Positions 50,335-59,813 are shown, counted from the first letter of the stretch. The stretch is DNA of 64,000 bases from Noviherbaspirillum saxi (GCF_003591035.1 NZ_QYUO01000001.1:2480001-2544000); one strand, 5' to 3'. Numbers and translations: made by a program. The notes: generated by a model not told the origin, from the letters alone.

Positions 50335-50648
50335 CAATAGATCCACGAGAGTGTGCCAAAGCAAATGTGTTTCGACAGGCTCAGAAGGCAGAGGCCGATT
50401 AACTCAGGCACGAAAGATTGGGATCATAGCAACAACAAGACAGACACGGTTGAATATCAGTTACGCAGGGTTTGGTAACAAATCGGCGGATGCTGCCGAA
50501 AAGGCATTTCGTTATTTATTTAAGAAAATTTCTGTGGTCGCCGAATTCACGTGTCAACGGTTAATATTGACTATCGTTAATCTCATTGATTCGAACGCAC
50601 TATCTCGAGTCGTCGAGTTATTAACATGACAATTTGAAGGGCTATAAA
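50335..50648. other. Intergenic region between divergent genes
   Basis: About 310 bases with no supported gene. It includes GTTAATATTGACTATCGTTAAT, two GTTAAT copies around TTGACT, and CTCGAGTCGTCGAG near 50610; these could belong to the promoter of the gene at 50649. No terminator was seen. Confidence 0.4.
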
Positions 50649-50861
50649 ATGAAAAACTTGATCGCTGCTCTCGTCGCTGGTCTGTTTGCTGCATCCTCCT
50701 TCGCCGCCAGCCACGCAGCCGCACCGGCATCCGCCGCACCTGCTCCTGCTGCCGCACCAGCCGCGGCCGCGGATGCTCCCGCCAAGCCTGTCAAAAAGAA
50801 AGCAAAAAAAGCGAAAAAAGCAACGAAGAAAGACGCAGCAGCGCCAACAGCAGCAAAGTAA
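50649..50861 (+). CDS. Small exported Ala/Lys-rich protein
   Basis: 70 residues. A signal peptide (MKNLIAALVAGLFAASSFAASHA) is followed by an Ala/Pro-rich stretch, then a histone-like basic block KPVKKKAKKAKKATKKD. GAAGGGC lies seven bases before the ATG, and a strong terminator follows 19 bases after the stop, so it is a complete single-gene unit. No family is recognised; the basic tail may bind polyanions in the envelope. Confidence 0.75.
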   Translation: MKNLIAALVAGLFAASSFAASHAAAPASAAPAPAAAPAAAADAPAKPVKKKAKKAKKATKKDAAAPTAAK

Positions 50862-50880
50862 TCGGCACCAAGTTTTCTTG

Positions 50881-50905
50881 AAAGGCAGGCTTGTCCTGCC
50901 TTTTT
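50881..50905 (+). terminator. Intrinsic terminator of the Ala/Lys-rich gene
   Basis: AAAGGCAGG-CTTGT-CCTGCCTTT forms a nine-base-pair stem followed by a T-run. Confidence 0.88.
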
Positions 50906-50937
50906 CGTTATTATCGGCTAAGCTTTCGGTTCCAATA

Positions 50938-51402
50938 ATGCGATACATCTCCATGAGACCCAGGATCCTCGTCAAGGCTGCCACAGGCTTGCTGTTTTGC
51001 ATGCTGTCAGTTGCAACCGCCGCTCAGCAAACAGCCCGCTTCCCAACAATTTCACTTACTGCCGGTATTCATGTAATCAAGGCCGAGGTGGCTGCGAAAG
51101 ATGCGGAACGTCAGCAAGGTCTGATGTACCGTGAAAAGATGGGTGTCAATGAGGGAATGGTTTTCCTGTTTGAAGCGCCAGCAGGGGTTTGCATGTGGAT
51201 GAAAAATACCTACATCCCGTTATCGGTTGCGTTTATCGATGACGATGGAAAGATCATCAATATCGAGGACATGCAGCCGCAAACGACCGAATCGCATTGC
51301 GCAAAGAAGCCTATTCGCTATGCGCTGGAAATGAACCAGGGTTGGTTCAAGCAAAAAAATATCAAGCCAGGAATGGTCATTGGCGGATTACCAAAGCCAT
51401 AG
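50938..51402 (+). CDS. DUF192 family exported protein
   Basis: 154 residues. An N-terminal signal segment (LVKAATGLLFCMLSVATAAQ) precedes a DUF192 domain: KAEVAAKDAERQQGLMYREKM, GMVFLFEAPAGVCMWMKNTYIPLSVAFID, then the acidic IINIEDMQP and YALEMNQGWF. The fold is known as a small beta-barrel; the function is not established. ATG 50953 is an alternative start; neither has a strong ribosome-binding site. An open frame continues far upstream but overlaps the previous gene in another frame and is spurious. Confidence 0.88.
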   Translation: MRYISMRPRILVKAATGLLFCMLSVATAAQQTARFPTISLTAGIHVIKAEVAAKDAERQQGLMYREKMGVNEGMVFLFEAPAGVCMWMKNTYIPLSVAFIDDDGKIINIEDMQPQTTESHCAKKPIRYALEMNQGWFKQKNIKPGMVIGGLPKP

Positions 51403-51563
51403 CTCTTTTAGAGACGGAGCAGAATCCCTAGCACAGCAAGCCGATGCATTTTACCAATGCGACTCACCGGTTTGCTTCGCGACCCGTGACGCCTCTTGTC
51501 GCGTTGAGCATATCGCAAGGAAATTGCCTCACTACATTCTCAAATGTCCGTTTAGGACAAGAA

Positions 51564-51597
51564 CAAAAACCCGCGCCCCCTTGCGGGATGGCGGGTT
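51564..51597 (-). terminator. Intrinsic terminator of rpsT
   Basis: On the minus strand AACCCGC pairs with GCGGGTT followed by a T-run (GGGTTTTTG), about 48 bases after the rpsT stop. Confidence 0.75.
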
Positions 51598-51644
51598 CAT
51601 CATATCTTACCGGGCCAACCGCTGAGGTTGGCGAGCCAACTGCT

Positions 51645-51908
51645 TTAGGCCAGTGCCTTCAGCGCAGCTGCGAGGCGGCTCTTGTGACGAGAAGCTTTGT
51701 TCTTGTGAACGATCTTCTTGTCAGCAATACGATCAATAATCGAAACGGAAGCCTGGAACACTTGCGACGCGGCAGCTTTGTCGCCTGCTTCAATCGCCTT
51801 ACGGACGGCCTTGATTGCGGTACGCAGGGTCGAGCGCTGGCTGGAGTTGTGAGCGTTTTGCTTGACTGCTTGACGAGCACGTTTGCGCGCTTGTGCGGTA
51901 TTTGCCAT
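51645..51908 (-). CDS. rpsT: 30S ribosomal protein S20
   Basis: 87 residues, a basic helical protein bound to the base of 16S rRNA helix 44. [20 protein letters not shown] at the start and [17 protein letters not shown] at the end are diagnostic. AGGAAA lies six bases before the ATG. It is divergent from murJ, an arrangement common in betaproteobacteria. Confidence 0.98.
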   Translation of the reverse strand: MANTAQARKRARQAVKQNAHNSSQRSTLRTAIKAVRKAIEAGDKAAASQVFQASVSIIDRIADKKIVHKNKASRHKSRLAAALKALA

Positions 51909-52128
51909 GAATATTTCCTAATTCGAAATCGGACTGCGTTCGCGGATGCGAGACAGAATTCTGTAAAGCTGCGGATTATAACGTAACTTTTAGGGATTGA
52001 TCAATCCTCTTGCGGCAATCAGGACGCTTGTCGCGGTCGGTGCTTCGCCGTGCTTCACCATGATCTCATGGCACGACCAATAGTTTCCAACAATAAGCGA
52101 GTGCCGCTGCCGGCAAGGAGCGAGCGGC

Positions 52129-52134
52129 TATAAT
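52129..52134 (+). promoter_or_regulatory. Candidate -10 box of murJ
   Basis: TATAAT ends only eight bases before the murJ ATG. If used, transcription would start within a base or two of the start codon, giving a leaderless message, which fits the lack of a ribosome-binding site. The -35 region is poor. Confidence 0.4.
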
Positions 52135-52142
52135 TGCGCCCC

Positions 52143-53693
52143 ATGAATCTGCATAAAACGCTTGCCACTGTGTCTGGCATGACCATGCTGTCGCGTGTCA
52201 CGGGACTGGTTCGCGAACTTTTGTTCGCGCGCGCATTCGGCGCATCTGCGTACACCGATGCATTCAATGTTGCATTCCGCATCCCTAATCTGCTTCGCCG
52301 CCTATTTGCGGAAGGCGCTTTCTCCCAGGCCTTCGTGCCGATTCTTGCCGAGTATAAAAATCAGAAAGGGGAAGAAGCGACAAAGGAATTGGTTGACCAT
52401 GTTGCCACCATATTGATGTGGGCGCTGTTGTTGACTTGCCTGATCGGCATCGTAGGTGCGCCTGTCGTTGTGTACCTCATCGCGACCGGCCTGAAGGCTG
52501 ACAAGCCGGCGTTTGACGCATCGGTGCTGATGACGCGCATCATGTTTCCGTACATTGGGTTCATGGCGTTCGTCGCCTTGTCCGGAGGAATATTGAATAC
52601 ATGGCGGCAGTTCCGCGTTCCCGCAGTGACGCCGGTCTTGCTGAACCTGTCTTTTATTGCCGCTTCCTTGTTCGCCGCTCCGTATATGGAGCAACCTGTT
52701 TATGCTTTGGCATTCGCAGTGGTGCTTGGCGGGATCTTGCAGGTCGCTGTCCAGCTGCCGGCATTGCGCAAGATCGGAATGCTGCCGCGTATCGGCATTA
52801 ATCTGAAGCTGGCATGGAAAGACCCCGGGGTGCGCCGCGTACTGCGCCAAATGGTGCCCGCAACGGTTGCCGTGTCAGTTGCGCAAATCAGTATCATCAT
52901 CAACACGAATATCGCATCGCGGCAAGTCAGCGGCAGCGTCTCCTGGCTAACTTATGCTGATCGCCTGATGGAATTTCCGACCGCACTGCTTGGCGTCGCG
53001 CTCGGCACCGTATTGCTGCCCAGTCTCGCCAAGGCGCATGCAGAAGGCAATCCAACCGAATACTCCGCATTGCTGGACTGGGGTTTGCGCCTGACTTTCC
53101 TGCTCGCCCTGCCCTCGGCGGTCGGACTGATCACCTTGTCGGAACCGCTGACCTCCACCCTGTTCCACTATGGAAAATTTGATGCCGAATCCGTGAGGAT
53201 GACAGGACAGGCGCTTATTGCTTACGGCGTTGGACTGATAGGCCTGATCCTGGTAAAGATCCTGGCGCCTGGCTTCTATGCGAAGCAGGACATACGCACC
53301 CCGGTCAAAATCGCCATAGGCGTACTGATCGCTACGCAAATCATGAATTTGATCTTTGTACCAAGATTTGCACATGCCGGGCTCGCCCTGTCAGTCGGCG
53401 TCGGCGCATGCCTGAATGCTGTCTTCCTGTATATCGGCCTCAAGCGACGCGGCATTTACGTGGCGCACAGCGGCTGGCTGTTGTTCCTGCTGCGCTTGTG
53501 CGGCGCCCTGTTCTTGCTTGCCGGCGTGGCATTGTGGACCGCCGGGCATTTTGACTGGGTGGGCCTGCAATCCCGCCCACTGCTGCGCGTGGCAGCACTG
53601 ACTGCCGTAATGGGTGCCTGTGGCGTCACCTATTTTGGCGCACTCATTGCCATGGGCTTCCGCTTCCGGGACTTCAAACGCATATCGTCATGA
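52143..53693 (+). CDS. murJ: Lipid II flippase MurJ
   Basis: 516 residues with about fourteen membrane spans, inner membrane. It flips the peptidoglycan precursor lipid II. Family marks: SGMTMLSRVTGLVRELLFARAFG, AYTDAFNVAFRIPNLLRRLFAEGAFSQAFVP and GIRTP-like QDIRTPVKIAIGV. ATG 52143 fits the family start; an upstream TTG would add three residues. No Shine-Dalgarno sequence is present. Confidence 0.97.
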   Translation: MNLHKTLATVSGMTMLSRVTGLVRELLFARAFGASAYTDAFNVAFRIPNLLRRLFAEGAFSQAFVPILAEYKNQKGEEATKELVDHVATILMWALLLTCLIGIVGAPVVVYLIATGLKADKPAFDASVLMTRIMFPYIGFMAFVALSGGILNTWRQFRVPAVTPVLLNLSFIAASLFAAPYMEQPVYALAFAVVLGGILQVAVQLPALRKIGMLPRIGINLKLAWKDPGVRRVLRQMVPATVAVSVAQISIIINTNIASRQVSGSVSWLTYADRLMEFPTALLGVALGTVLLPSLAKAHAEGNPTEYSALLDWGLRLTFLLALPSAVGLITLSEPLTSTLFHYGKFDAESVRMTGQALIAYGVGLIGLILVKILAPGFYAKQDIRTPVKIAIGVLIATQIMNLIFVPRFAHAGLALSVGVGACLNAVFLYIGLKRRGIYVAHSGWLLFLLRLCGALFLLAGVALWTAGHFDWVGLQSRPLLRVAALTAVMGACGVTYFGALIAMGFRFRDFKRISS

Positions 53694-53763
53694 ATGTCCG
53701 GCATACAGGGCGTTTCCATCCTGTCCTTTTATTGCCGGCATCATGGTTTATGATAGTCCTTGT

Positions 53764-54603
53764 ATGGTGATCCAATCCCTCGAATATTTCACATCGCTGG
53801 TCCAACAGGACGACTCCATTCCGCTGTTTGAAGCGGCGCTGGCTATTGCCCAGGACGTCGAGCCGCAACTGGATCTGTCCGCGACGCAAGCGGAAGTCGA
53901 TATACTCGCCGCCAGACTGCAGCGGCGATTGGCAGCGGATGCGTCGAGCGTGCAGAAGCTTCGATTGCTGAACCATTTCTTCTATCGCGAGCTGGGGTTT
54001 GCCGGCAACGTCAACGATTATTACGATCCTGACAACAGCTATCTTCATCGGGTCATCAGAACGCGCCGCGGCATTCCGATTTCACTCGCGGTGCTCTATA
54101 TGGAATTGGCGCAGCAGATTGGCTTGAACGTCAAAGGGATTTCTTTTCCCGGCCACTTTCTCATGAAGCTTTCCGTGCAGTCCGGCGACATCGTGCTCGA
54201 CCCGTTCAATGGCGCCAGCCTGTCGCGCGAAGAACTGGAAGAAAGGCTGGAACCGTATTTCGAGCAGCAAAGTTATCCCGGCGCAATTCCGCTTTCCTAC
54301 TATCTTCATGCCGCGCATCCACGCGAAATCCTGGTGCGCATGTTGCGTAACCTGAAATCGCTGTTCCTGGAACACATGCGGTGGCAGCGCCTGCTGGGCG
54401 TACAGCAGCGTCTGTTGATCCTGTTACCCGATGAAATCGCCGAGCGCCGCGACCGCGGGCTTGCTTATGCCAACCTGGAGTGTCCGCAAGCCGCGCTGGA
54501 GGATTTCGAAGCTTACCTCGCCGAACGTCCGCATGCGCCGGATGCGGACATGTTGCGCGAGAAGCTGCCCGAACTGAGACAGGCGAGCAAGCGCCTTAAC
54601 TGA
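53764..54603 (+). CDS. SirB1-family transglutaminase-like protein
   Basis: 279 residues. An N-terminal transglutaminase-like domain contains LNHFFYRELGFAGNVNDYYDPDNSYLHRV and RRGIPISLAVLYMELAQQIGL, then GISFPGHFLMKL with the conserved His. A C-terminal TPR-like part follows (DRGLAYANLECPQAALEDFEAYL). The family is widespread near murJ or prmC in proteobacteria; the molecular role is not firmly known. TATGAT at 53749-53754 lies just ahead of the ATG, again suggesting a very short leader. Confidence 0.9.
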   Translation: MVIQSLEYFTSLVQQDDSIPLFEAALAIAQDVEPQLDLSATQAEVDILAARLQRRLAADASSVQKLRLLNHFFYRELGFAGNVNDYYDPDNSYLHRVIRTRRGIPISLAVLYMELAQQIGLNVKGISFPGHFLMKLSVQSGDIVLDPFNGASLSREELEERLEPYFEQQSYPGAIPLSYYLHAAHPREILVRMLRNLKSLFLEHMRWQRLLGVQQRLLILLPDEIAERRDRGLAYANLECPQAALEDFEAYLAERPHAPDADMLREKLPELRQASKRLN

Positions 54604-54629
54604 CGTATATACGTAGTCGCATACGCACC

Positions 54630-56537
54630 TCAGCTTTGAGCCTTGGCTTCGATTGCCTCCCACTTTTCAAGGCTCTCAAGTAATTCTTCATCAATTTCAG
54701 CAAAGCGCTGGTTGAGTCTTTGCACCTCGTCAGGCTGCTGGCGATACAGTTCCGGATCGGCAAGCTTTTCGGAGATCGCTTTTTGTTCAGCTTCAAGCGT
54801 TGCGATAAGCGCGGGCAGCGTCTCCAACTCGCGCTGCTCCTTGTAGCTGAGTTTTTTAGTCTTGCCAGCGCTCACGGACGGTGCCTCTTTCGCAGCAGGT
54901 TTGGGATCGCTTTTCTGCTGCCCTTTCACCGGCACTGCAGGCGTTGCCCGTACCCTTTCCCAATCGGTATAGCCGCCGACATATTCGCGCCAGCGTCCCT
55001 CGCCTTCCGCAACAATCACTTGCGTGACAACGTTATCGAGGAAAGTGCGGTCGTGACTGACGAGAAAGACCGTGCCGCTGTAATCTTCCAGCAGCTCTTC
55101 AAGCAGTTCCAACGTATCGATGTCGAGATCATTGGTCGGTTCGTCCAGTACCAGCACGTTGGCCGGCTTGGCGAACAGGCGGGCCAGCAACAAACGGTTG
55201 CGCTCGCCTCCGGACAGGGATTTCACCGGCGAACGCGCGCGCTCGGGAGCAAAGAGAAAGTCTCCCAGGTAAGTCATGACATGCTTGCGCTGTCCATTGA
55301 TTTCCACCCAGTCGCTGCCCGGCGAAATGGTATCGACAAGACTCGCTTCTTCATTGAGTTGAGCGCGCATCTGGTCGAAATAAGCGACCTGCAGCCGTGC
55401 TCCTTGCTTGACCGCGCCCGAATCCGGCTGTTCTTCGCCCAGGATCAGCTTGAGCAGAGTGGTTTTGCCCGCACCGTTCGGCCCAATCAAGCCCACCTTG
55501 TCGCCGCGCATGATGATCGCGTTGAAATCGCTCACGATGATCTTGTCGCCGTAACGCTTGCCGATGTCGACCAGTTCCGCAACGATCTTGCCGGACCGTT
55601 CGCCCGCCGACACATCGAGCCTGACCTGTCCCTGCTGATCGCGCCGGGCGTTGCGCGTGCGGCGCAACTCTTCCAGACGCTTGACCCGCCCCTCGTTGCG
55701 CGTGCGCCGGGCTTCGACGCCTTTGCGTATCCAGACTTCTTCCTGAGCAAGGAATTTGTCGAACTTGGCGTTTTCGATTGCTTCGATTTCCAGCTGCTCG
55801 GCCTTGCGGGTCTGGTAGGCACTGAAGTTGCCCGGAAAGGAAAGCAGCCGCCCACGATCCAATTCGATGATGCGGGTTGCGACATTGTCGAGGAAGGAGC
55901 GATCGTGGGTGATAAACAGGATGCTTCCCTTGTAATCGCGCAGCAAACCCTCCAGCCACATGATCGAGGTGAAATCCAGATGGTTGGTCGGTTCGTCGAG
56001 CAGCAACACATCGGGCGCACCGACAAGTGCGCACGCCAGCGCGACGCGCTTTTGCGTTCCTCCTGATAAGGTTCCGAGCAAGGCATCCCTGTTCAGGTTC
56101 AGCTTTCCCAGAATGGTTTCCACCCGATTGCCTATACTCCAGGAATCGGTGGCATCAAGCTTGACCTGGAGCTCGTGCATGCGCTCCATGATGGTATCGT
56201 CTTCGGTCCCTCCAAGGCGCCCGGCTAACTGGTTATATTCCTCCAACATGGCGGGGAGCTCACCAAGTCCGGATGCAACGGCATCAAACACCGACATGTC
56301 GTCAGCGAAATGCGGCTCCTGCTGGACATAAGCGACCTTGATGCTTTGCTGCATGACGATCAGGCCATCGTCAAGCTTGGAAATGCCGGCAATGATTTTC
56401 AGGAGAGAGGATTTGCCGGTGCCGTTGCGCCCGATAAGCCCAACGCGCTCGCCAGCCTCCAGCGAAAATTCGGCGTGGTCGAGCAAGGCCACATGGCCAA
56501 ATGCCAATTGGGCATTAGAAAGAGAAATGACTGCCAT
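54630..56537 (-). CDS. uup: ABC-F ATPase, Uup type
   Basis: 635 residues, the same length as E. coli Uup. Two ABC domains have Walker A GRNGTGKSS and GPNGAGKTT, signatures LSGGTQKR and LSGGERNR, and Walker B LLLDEPTNHLD and LVLDEPTNDLD. A linker and the coiled-coil C-terminal domain (LIATLEAEQKAISEKLADPELY) that binds branched DNA or ribosomes in Uup are present. There are no membrane spans. ABC-F proteins of this group act on the ribosome and affect transposon excision. Confidence 0.93.
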   Translation of the reverse strand: MAVISLSNAQLAFGHVALLDHAEFSLEAGERVGLIGRNGTGKSSLLKIIAGISKLDDGLIVMQQSIKVAYVQQEPHFADDMSVFDAVASGLGELPAMLEEYNQLAGRLGGTEDDTIMERMHELQVKLDATDSWSIGNRVETILGKLNLNRDALLGTLSGGTQKRVALACALVGAPDVLLLDEPTNHLDFTSIMWLEGLLRDYKGSILFITHDRSFLDNVATRIIELDRGRLLSFPGNFSAYQTRKAEQLEIEAIENAKFDKFLAQEEVWIRKGVEARRTRNEGRVKRLEELRRTRNARRDQQGQVRLDVSAGERSGKIVAELVDIGKRYGDKIIVSDFNAIIMRGDKVGLIGPNGAGKTTLLKLILGEEQPDSGAVKQGARLQVAYFDQMRAQLNEEASLVDTISPGSDWVEINGQRKHVMTYLGDFLFAPERARSPVKSLSGGERNRLLLARLFAKPANVLVLDEPTNDLDIDTLELLEELLEDYSGTVFLVSHDRTFLDNVVTQVIVAEGEGRWREYVGGYTDWERVRATPAVPVKGQQKSDPKPAAKEAPSVSAGKTKKLSYKEQRELETLPALIATLEAEQKAISEKLADPELYRQQPDEVQRLNQRFAEIDEELLESLEKWEAIEAKAQS

Positions 56538-56646
56538 AGAGGGAATGCGGTTGCAGCGGTGCGCGAGGACGCAGCCGCAAAATGAAAAGAAGCACGCATT
56601 GTACCCACTACCGGTCGCCGACAGTCATTTCATGGCCGGTCTCGGC

Positions 56647-56652
56647 TATAAT
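56647..56652 (+). promoter_or_regulatory. Candidate -10 box of tRNA-Arg
   Basis: TATAAT lies 40 bases before the tRNA 5' end, in the same GGCTATAAT context seen before murJ. No good -35 box is visible. Confidence 0.4.
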
Positions 56653-56692
56653 CTCGGGCTGATGCAGTTCAATGTGTCAACATCCCGCGCGT

Positions 56693-56767
56693 CTCGCCGT
56701 AGTTCAATGGATAGAACGAGTGCCTCCTAAGCGCTAGATACAGGTTCGATTCCTGTCGGCGGGACCA
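56693..56767 (+). tRNA. tRNA-Arg (CCT)
   Basis: A 75-base cloverleaf with encoded CCA. The acceptor stem CTCGCCG/CGGCGGG has one G-U pair. Anticodon stem AGTGC/GCGCT encloses CTCCTAA with anticodon CCT, and the T arm is ACAGG TTCGATT CCTGT. Its 3' end is the attachment site for integrated elements that follow. Confidence 0.95.
56751..56767 (+). repeat. attL-like tRNA 3' end
   Basis: TCCTGTCGGCGGGACCA, the 3' end of tRNA-Arg, recurs with one mismatch at 61816-61832 in the same orientation. A tyrosine-recombinase remnant starts immediately after it. Confidence 0.75.
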
Positions 56768-57335
56768 TGAATCCCGCAAAATACCCTTCTGAATCAACAA
56801 GTTACAATGAAAATAGACTTTCTTCTGTGGTACAAAATACCAGAGAAAGCATGCTATTTGCGTTGAGTGCTGCAGTGTCCATTAAGACTCGATACATTGA
56901 AAAACGGGGAAACGTCTATCAGTTCGTGATGCGCGTTCCAACAGACCTGGCTGAGCGATTTGGCAGAGATCGCATTCGTGAATCACTGAAGACCAATGAC
57001 TCCAAAGAAGCGATAAGCAAGGCGAATGCTCGGCTTTGGAGGCTCTCAAAACCGCTTTGAATCTTCCTCATGGGGGAAAAGGATTGTTTGATCAGTATGC
57101 AAAATCACGGGGGAACGATTTAGCATCTGCTGCCGTAAATAAACGGCTAAAGAAATGGGGAATTACCAGCCACTCATTCAGGCATGCCATGAAGGATAGG
57201 CTTAGAGAAGCTGGTTGCCCAAAAGACATTCGTGACGCAATTCAAGGGCATGTGAGTGGGGATGTGGCAGACAACTACGGACAAGGCCATACATTGAAAA
57301 CGATGCAAAAGTGGCTTTTGAGTGTCGCAGTTTAA
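56767..57335 (+). pseudogene. Tyrosine recombinase (integrase), internally deleted
   Basis: Two fragments in different frames. The first, to 57060, has RYIEKRGNVYQFVMRVP and RFGRDRIRESLKTNDSKEAI, the N-terminal arm-binding DUF6538-type domain. The second, from about 57036, has HSFRHAMKDRLREAGCPKDI and QGHVSGDVADNYG, carrying the catalytic HxxR, the GH and the Tyr nucleophile. The central part, including the first catalytic Arg and most of the core-binding domain (perhaps 250-300 codons), is missing. It lies right at the tRNA end, the usual place for the island integrase. Confidence 0.85.
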
Positions 57336-57418
57336 CGACCAAAATTCGTGGCTGAAAGGTCAACGAACTAGAAATGCAGCTCGTTGATCCTTCCAAGGTA
57401 TTTACAAGACCTTAATCA

Positions 57419-59530
57419 TCACTGGAATTTCAACACGCTGCCCGGAGTTGTAATTAGCAATGTATTTGGTGCAGCAAAAGTGATCCCAGTCGGGCTATCC
57501 AGACTTGGAGAACTTCCAAGCCGAACACCTTTCTTAGAACCAATCAGCGTGCTTACTGTACCGTCAGGAGTGATCTTTCTGATGCTGTGATTGCCGGTAT
57601 CTGCAACGTACAGGTTGCCCACATCATCAATGGTAATTCCTTTTGCTGAACTACTAAACCTTGCGTCTGATCCTTTGCCGTCAACAAGGCTAGGCTCTTC
57701 CTGTAGCGCGGTTCCATTAGGTACTGTCGCCCGTCCGGCAAAAAGTGTCGCATAATTACCTGCTGTTACCTTCTCGATTCTCGTCGACGTAAATCCTCCA
57801 TGTGACAAGAGTCCGTGACCCTCAAAAAGCAGAAATACGTTCCCTTTACCATCAGCAGCCATTCCACGTAGATAGCTGACCACCCCACGTCCATAACCAG
57901 GCCACTCCTCCGTCAACCCGCCTGCTGAGCTCACAGTACCATCAGGAGCAATTTTCTTAATCCTGCGCCAACCCACCTCTGCAATATATAGGTTGCCCGC
58001 TTTGTCGGTTGTAAATACAGTCGGATTCACAACTTTAAATGTAGAGTCCTCCCAAGTCATGCCCATCACGTCGACGAGTGTACTTACACTGCCTGAACGG
58101 GTTATGTTGCGGATTGTCGTGATTGGGAGGTTACTGCCATCATTTACTGCGGGAGTGCTGCCGTCATTTTGGTAGATAAGGTCACTTACATAGACATCAC
58201 CACTCCGATTCGACGCGATTCCCTTAGGCGACCAAAATTTGGCCTCGGTGCCATAGCCATTATTTGTTCCTTGGACTCCGGCTATTCCAGCGATAGTACT
58301 TACGCTCCCTGTAGGAGTTATTTTCCGAACGGTGAATTGCTCAGGATCGGTCACATACGCGTTGCCATCCATGTCACTAGCAATAGCGGAACCCTTAGCG
58401 GGGAATTTTACATTTTGGCCAATCCCGTCGGCATAACCGTATACACCCTCCTTCCCGGCAAAAGTACTTACTGCACCCAACATACTCATACGTTGGATGG
58501 TGTTCCCACTAGTCGAGAAATAGTTGCCGCTCTTGTCTATCGCGATAGATGTGCCTACAAAGCGAGAAAGATCAGTAGGATTACCTGCATCGTCCTTAGG
58601 TTTTGTAGATGCGACGACCGTCGTCACTCCAGACGGCTCTACTTTTAGAAGACGTACACCGTCATTGCCTAGACTATCAACGACATACAGATCGCCGTTT
58701 TTATTGATTGCAAAGTTAAGGAAGCTATGAACTTCCTGACCAGGAATTTGAATTGCTAAGGGTGTAACGCTGCCATTTTGATCAACCCTAACAATCTCAT
58801 TAGTCCCTTCTAGTAGCGCAAAAATGCGATTGTTGCTATCTAATGCAATACTGCTTGCTGACTTTGAAAGTGTAGCTAGCGTGGATACATGGCCATCTGG
58901 AGCTATTCTTGCGACTCGTCCCGCGCTGGTTGAGTAAACATTACCTGAAGTATCTGTTGCGATACCTCGCAATGGAGCCATGAATTTACAATTATTTGAT
59001 CGACAAGGATCAACAGATTGCAGATATGGCTGAGCGAGCGTAGTAACCAACCCTTCGGAACTAATCTTTTCGACGGTGTACAAGGTATTCGCATTTGCTG
59101 GTACACGTTGCGATACAACATAGGTGTTTCCTAATGCGTCCACTGCAACGCTCAACGGACGGTCAACTTTTGCCAGAGTGCTCACCGACCCAGTTGGATC
59201 AATTTTCCTGACACTATTGTTGTTGGTATCCGCAACATAGATAACGCTGTTCGCATCAAACGCGAGCCATCGAGGGCCATTGAATCGAGCATCTGTACCA
59301 ATCCCATCAAGCTCACCAGCGCCTCCTATGTTTCCTGCTACTAGACTTAGTTCTCCTTTGAAGGCAGGAGCAACAGGTGTACTTGGGACGGGCTCCTGCG
59401 CGGCTGCCTGCTCGGACGTTGAGCCACCACCACCACCACCACCACCACATGCGAGAAGAGACGCGCATAAAGCGCCCGTTGAAACAATTTTGAAAAAACG
59501 TTGATTGCTTGTTTTGCTAGATGTGTACAT
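57419..59530 (-). CDS. NHL-repeat beta-propeller lipoprotein
   Basis: 703 residues. A signal segment ends in the lipobox LLAC with Cys28, followed by eight glycines and a Ser/Pro/Ala linker. The rest is a series of NHL/SMP-30-like repeats: ARFNGPRWLAFDANSVIYVADTNNNSVRKI, then several copies of the pattern DxxGNxYV-IRKITPxGSVSTxAG. It is probably an outer-membrane-anchored propeller that binds protein or polysaccharide. ATG 59530 is chosen over 59563 because it starts the signal peptide. It is A+T-rich relative to the core genes and is the main intact cargo of the island. Confidence 0.82.
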   Translation of the reverse strand: MYTSSKTSNQRFFKIVSTGALCASLLACGGGGGGGGSTSEQAAAQEPVPSTPVAPAFKGELSLVAGNIGGAGELDGIGTDARFNGPRWLAFDANSVIYVADTNNNSVRKIDPTGSVSTLAKVDRPLSVAVDALGNTYVVSQRVPANANTLYTVEKISSEGLVTTLAQPYLQSVDPCRSNNCKFMAPLRGIATDTSGNVYSTSAGRVARIAPDGHVSTLATLSKSASSIALDSNNRIFALLEGTNEIVRVDQNGSVTPLAIQIPGQEVHSFLNFAINKNGDLYVVDSLGNDGVRLLKVEPSGVTTVVASTKPKDDAGNPTDLSRFVGTSIAIDKSGNYFSTSGNTIQRMSMLGAVSTFAGKEGVYGYADGIGQNVKFPAKGSAIASDMDGNAYVTDPEQFTVRKITPTGSVSTIAGIAGVQGTNNGYGTEAKFWSPKGIASNRSGDVYVSDLIYQNDGSTPAVNDGSNLPITTIRNITRSGSVSTLVDVMGMTWEDSTFKVVNPTVFTTDKAGNLYIAEVGWRRIKKIAPDGTVSSAGGLTEEWPGYGRGVVSYLRGMAADGKGNVFLLFEGHGLLSHGGFTSTRIEKVTAGNYATLFAGRATVPNGTALQEEPSLVDGKGSDARFSSSAKGITIDDVGNLYVADTGNHSIRKITPDGTVSTLIGSKKGVRLGSSPSLDSPTGITFAAPNTLLITTPGSVLKFQ

Positions 59531-59813
59531 AACGTGATGCCGGATGAAGGCGATAGTAATCAATCAATTCAGCAAGGCATGACTGATTTGCAGAGTCACC
59601 ATCATAGGAAAAACTAGAAGTAATTGCGTTGTAAGAGATCGTTATTTTCGCATGAAGGTGGCAAGGCAATATGTAAGCGAATGTGTTTTACTAAAGGATG
59701 TTGTTTATATGTGCAGATTGATTTCCGCGTAGCGCCTTTTTGGCCGAGGATGTTCCACTTGATTGGATATCAAGTCACATCAGCTGGCTGATGAGATTGC
59801 CGCTGACTGCTGA
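59531..59813. other. Gap after the NHL gene start
   Basis: About 280 A+T-rich bases with no reading frame or repeat that can be supported; the NHL gene promoter should lie at its left end. Confidence 0.4.
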
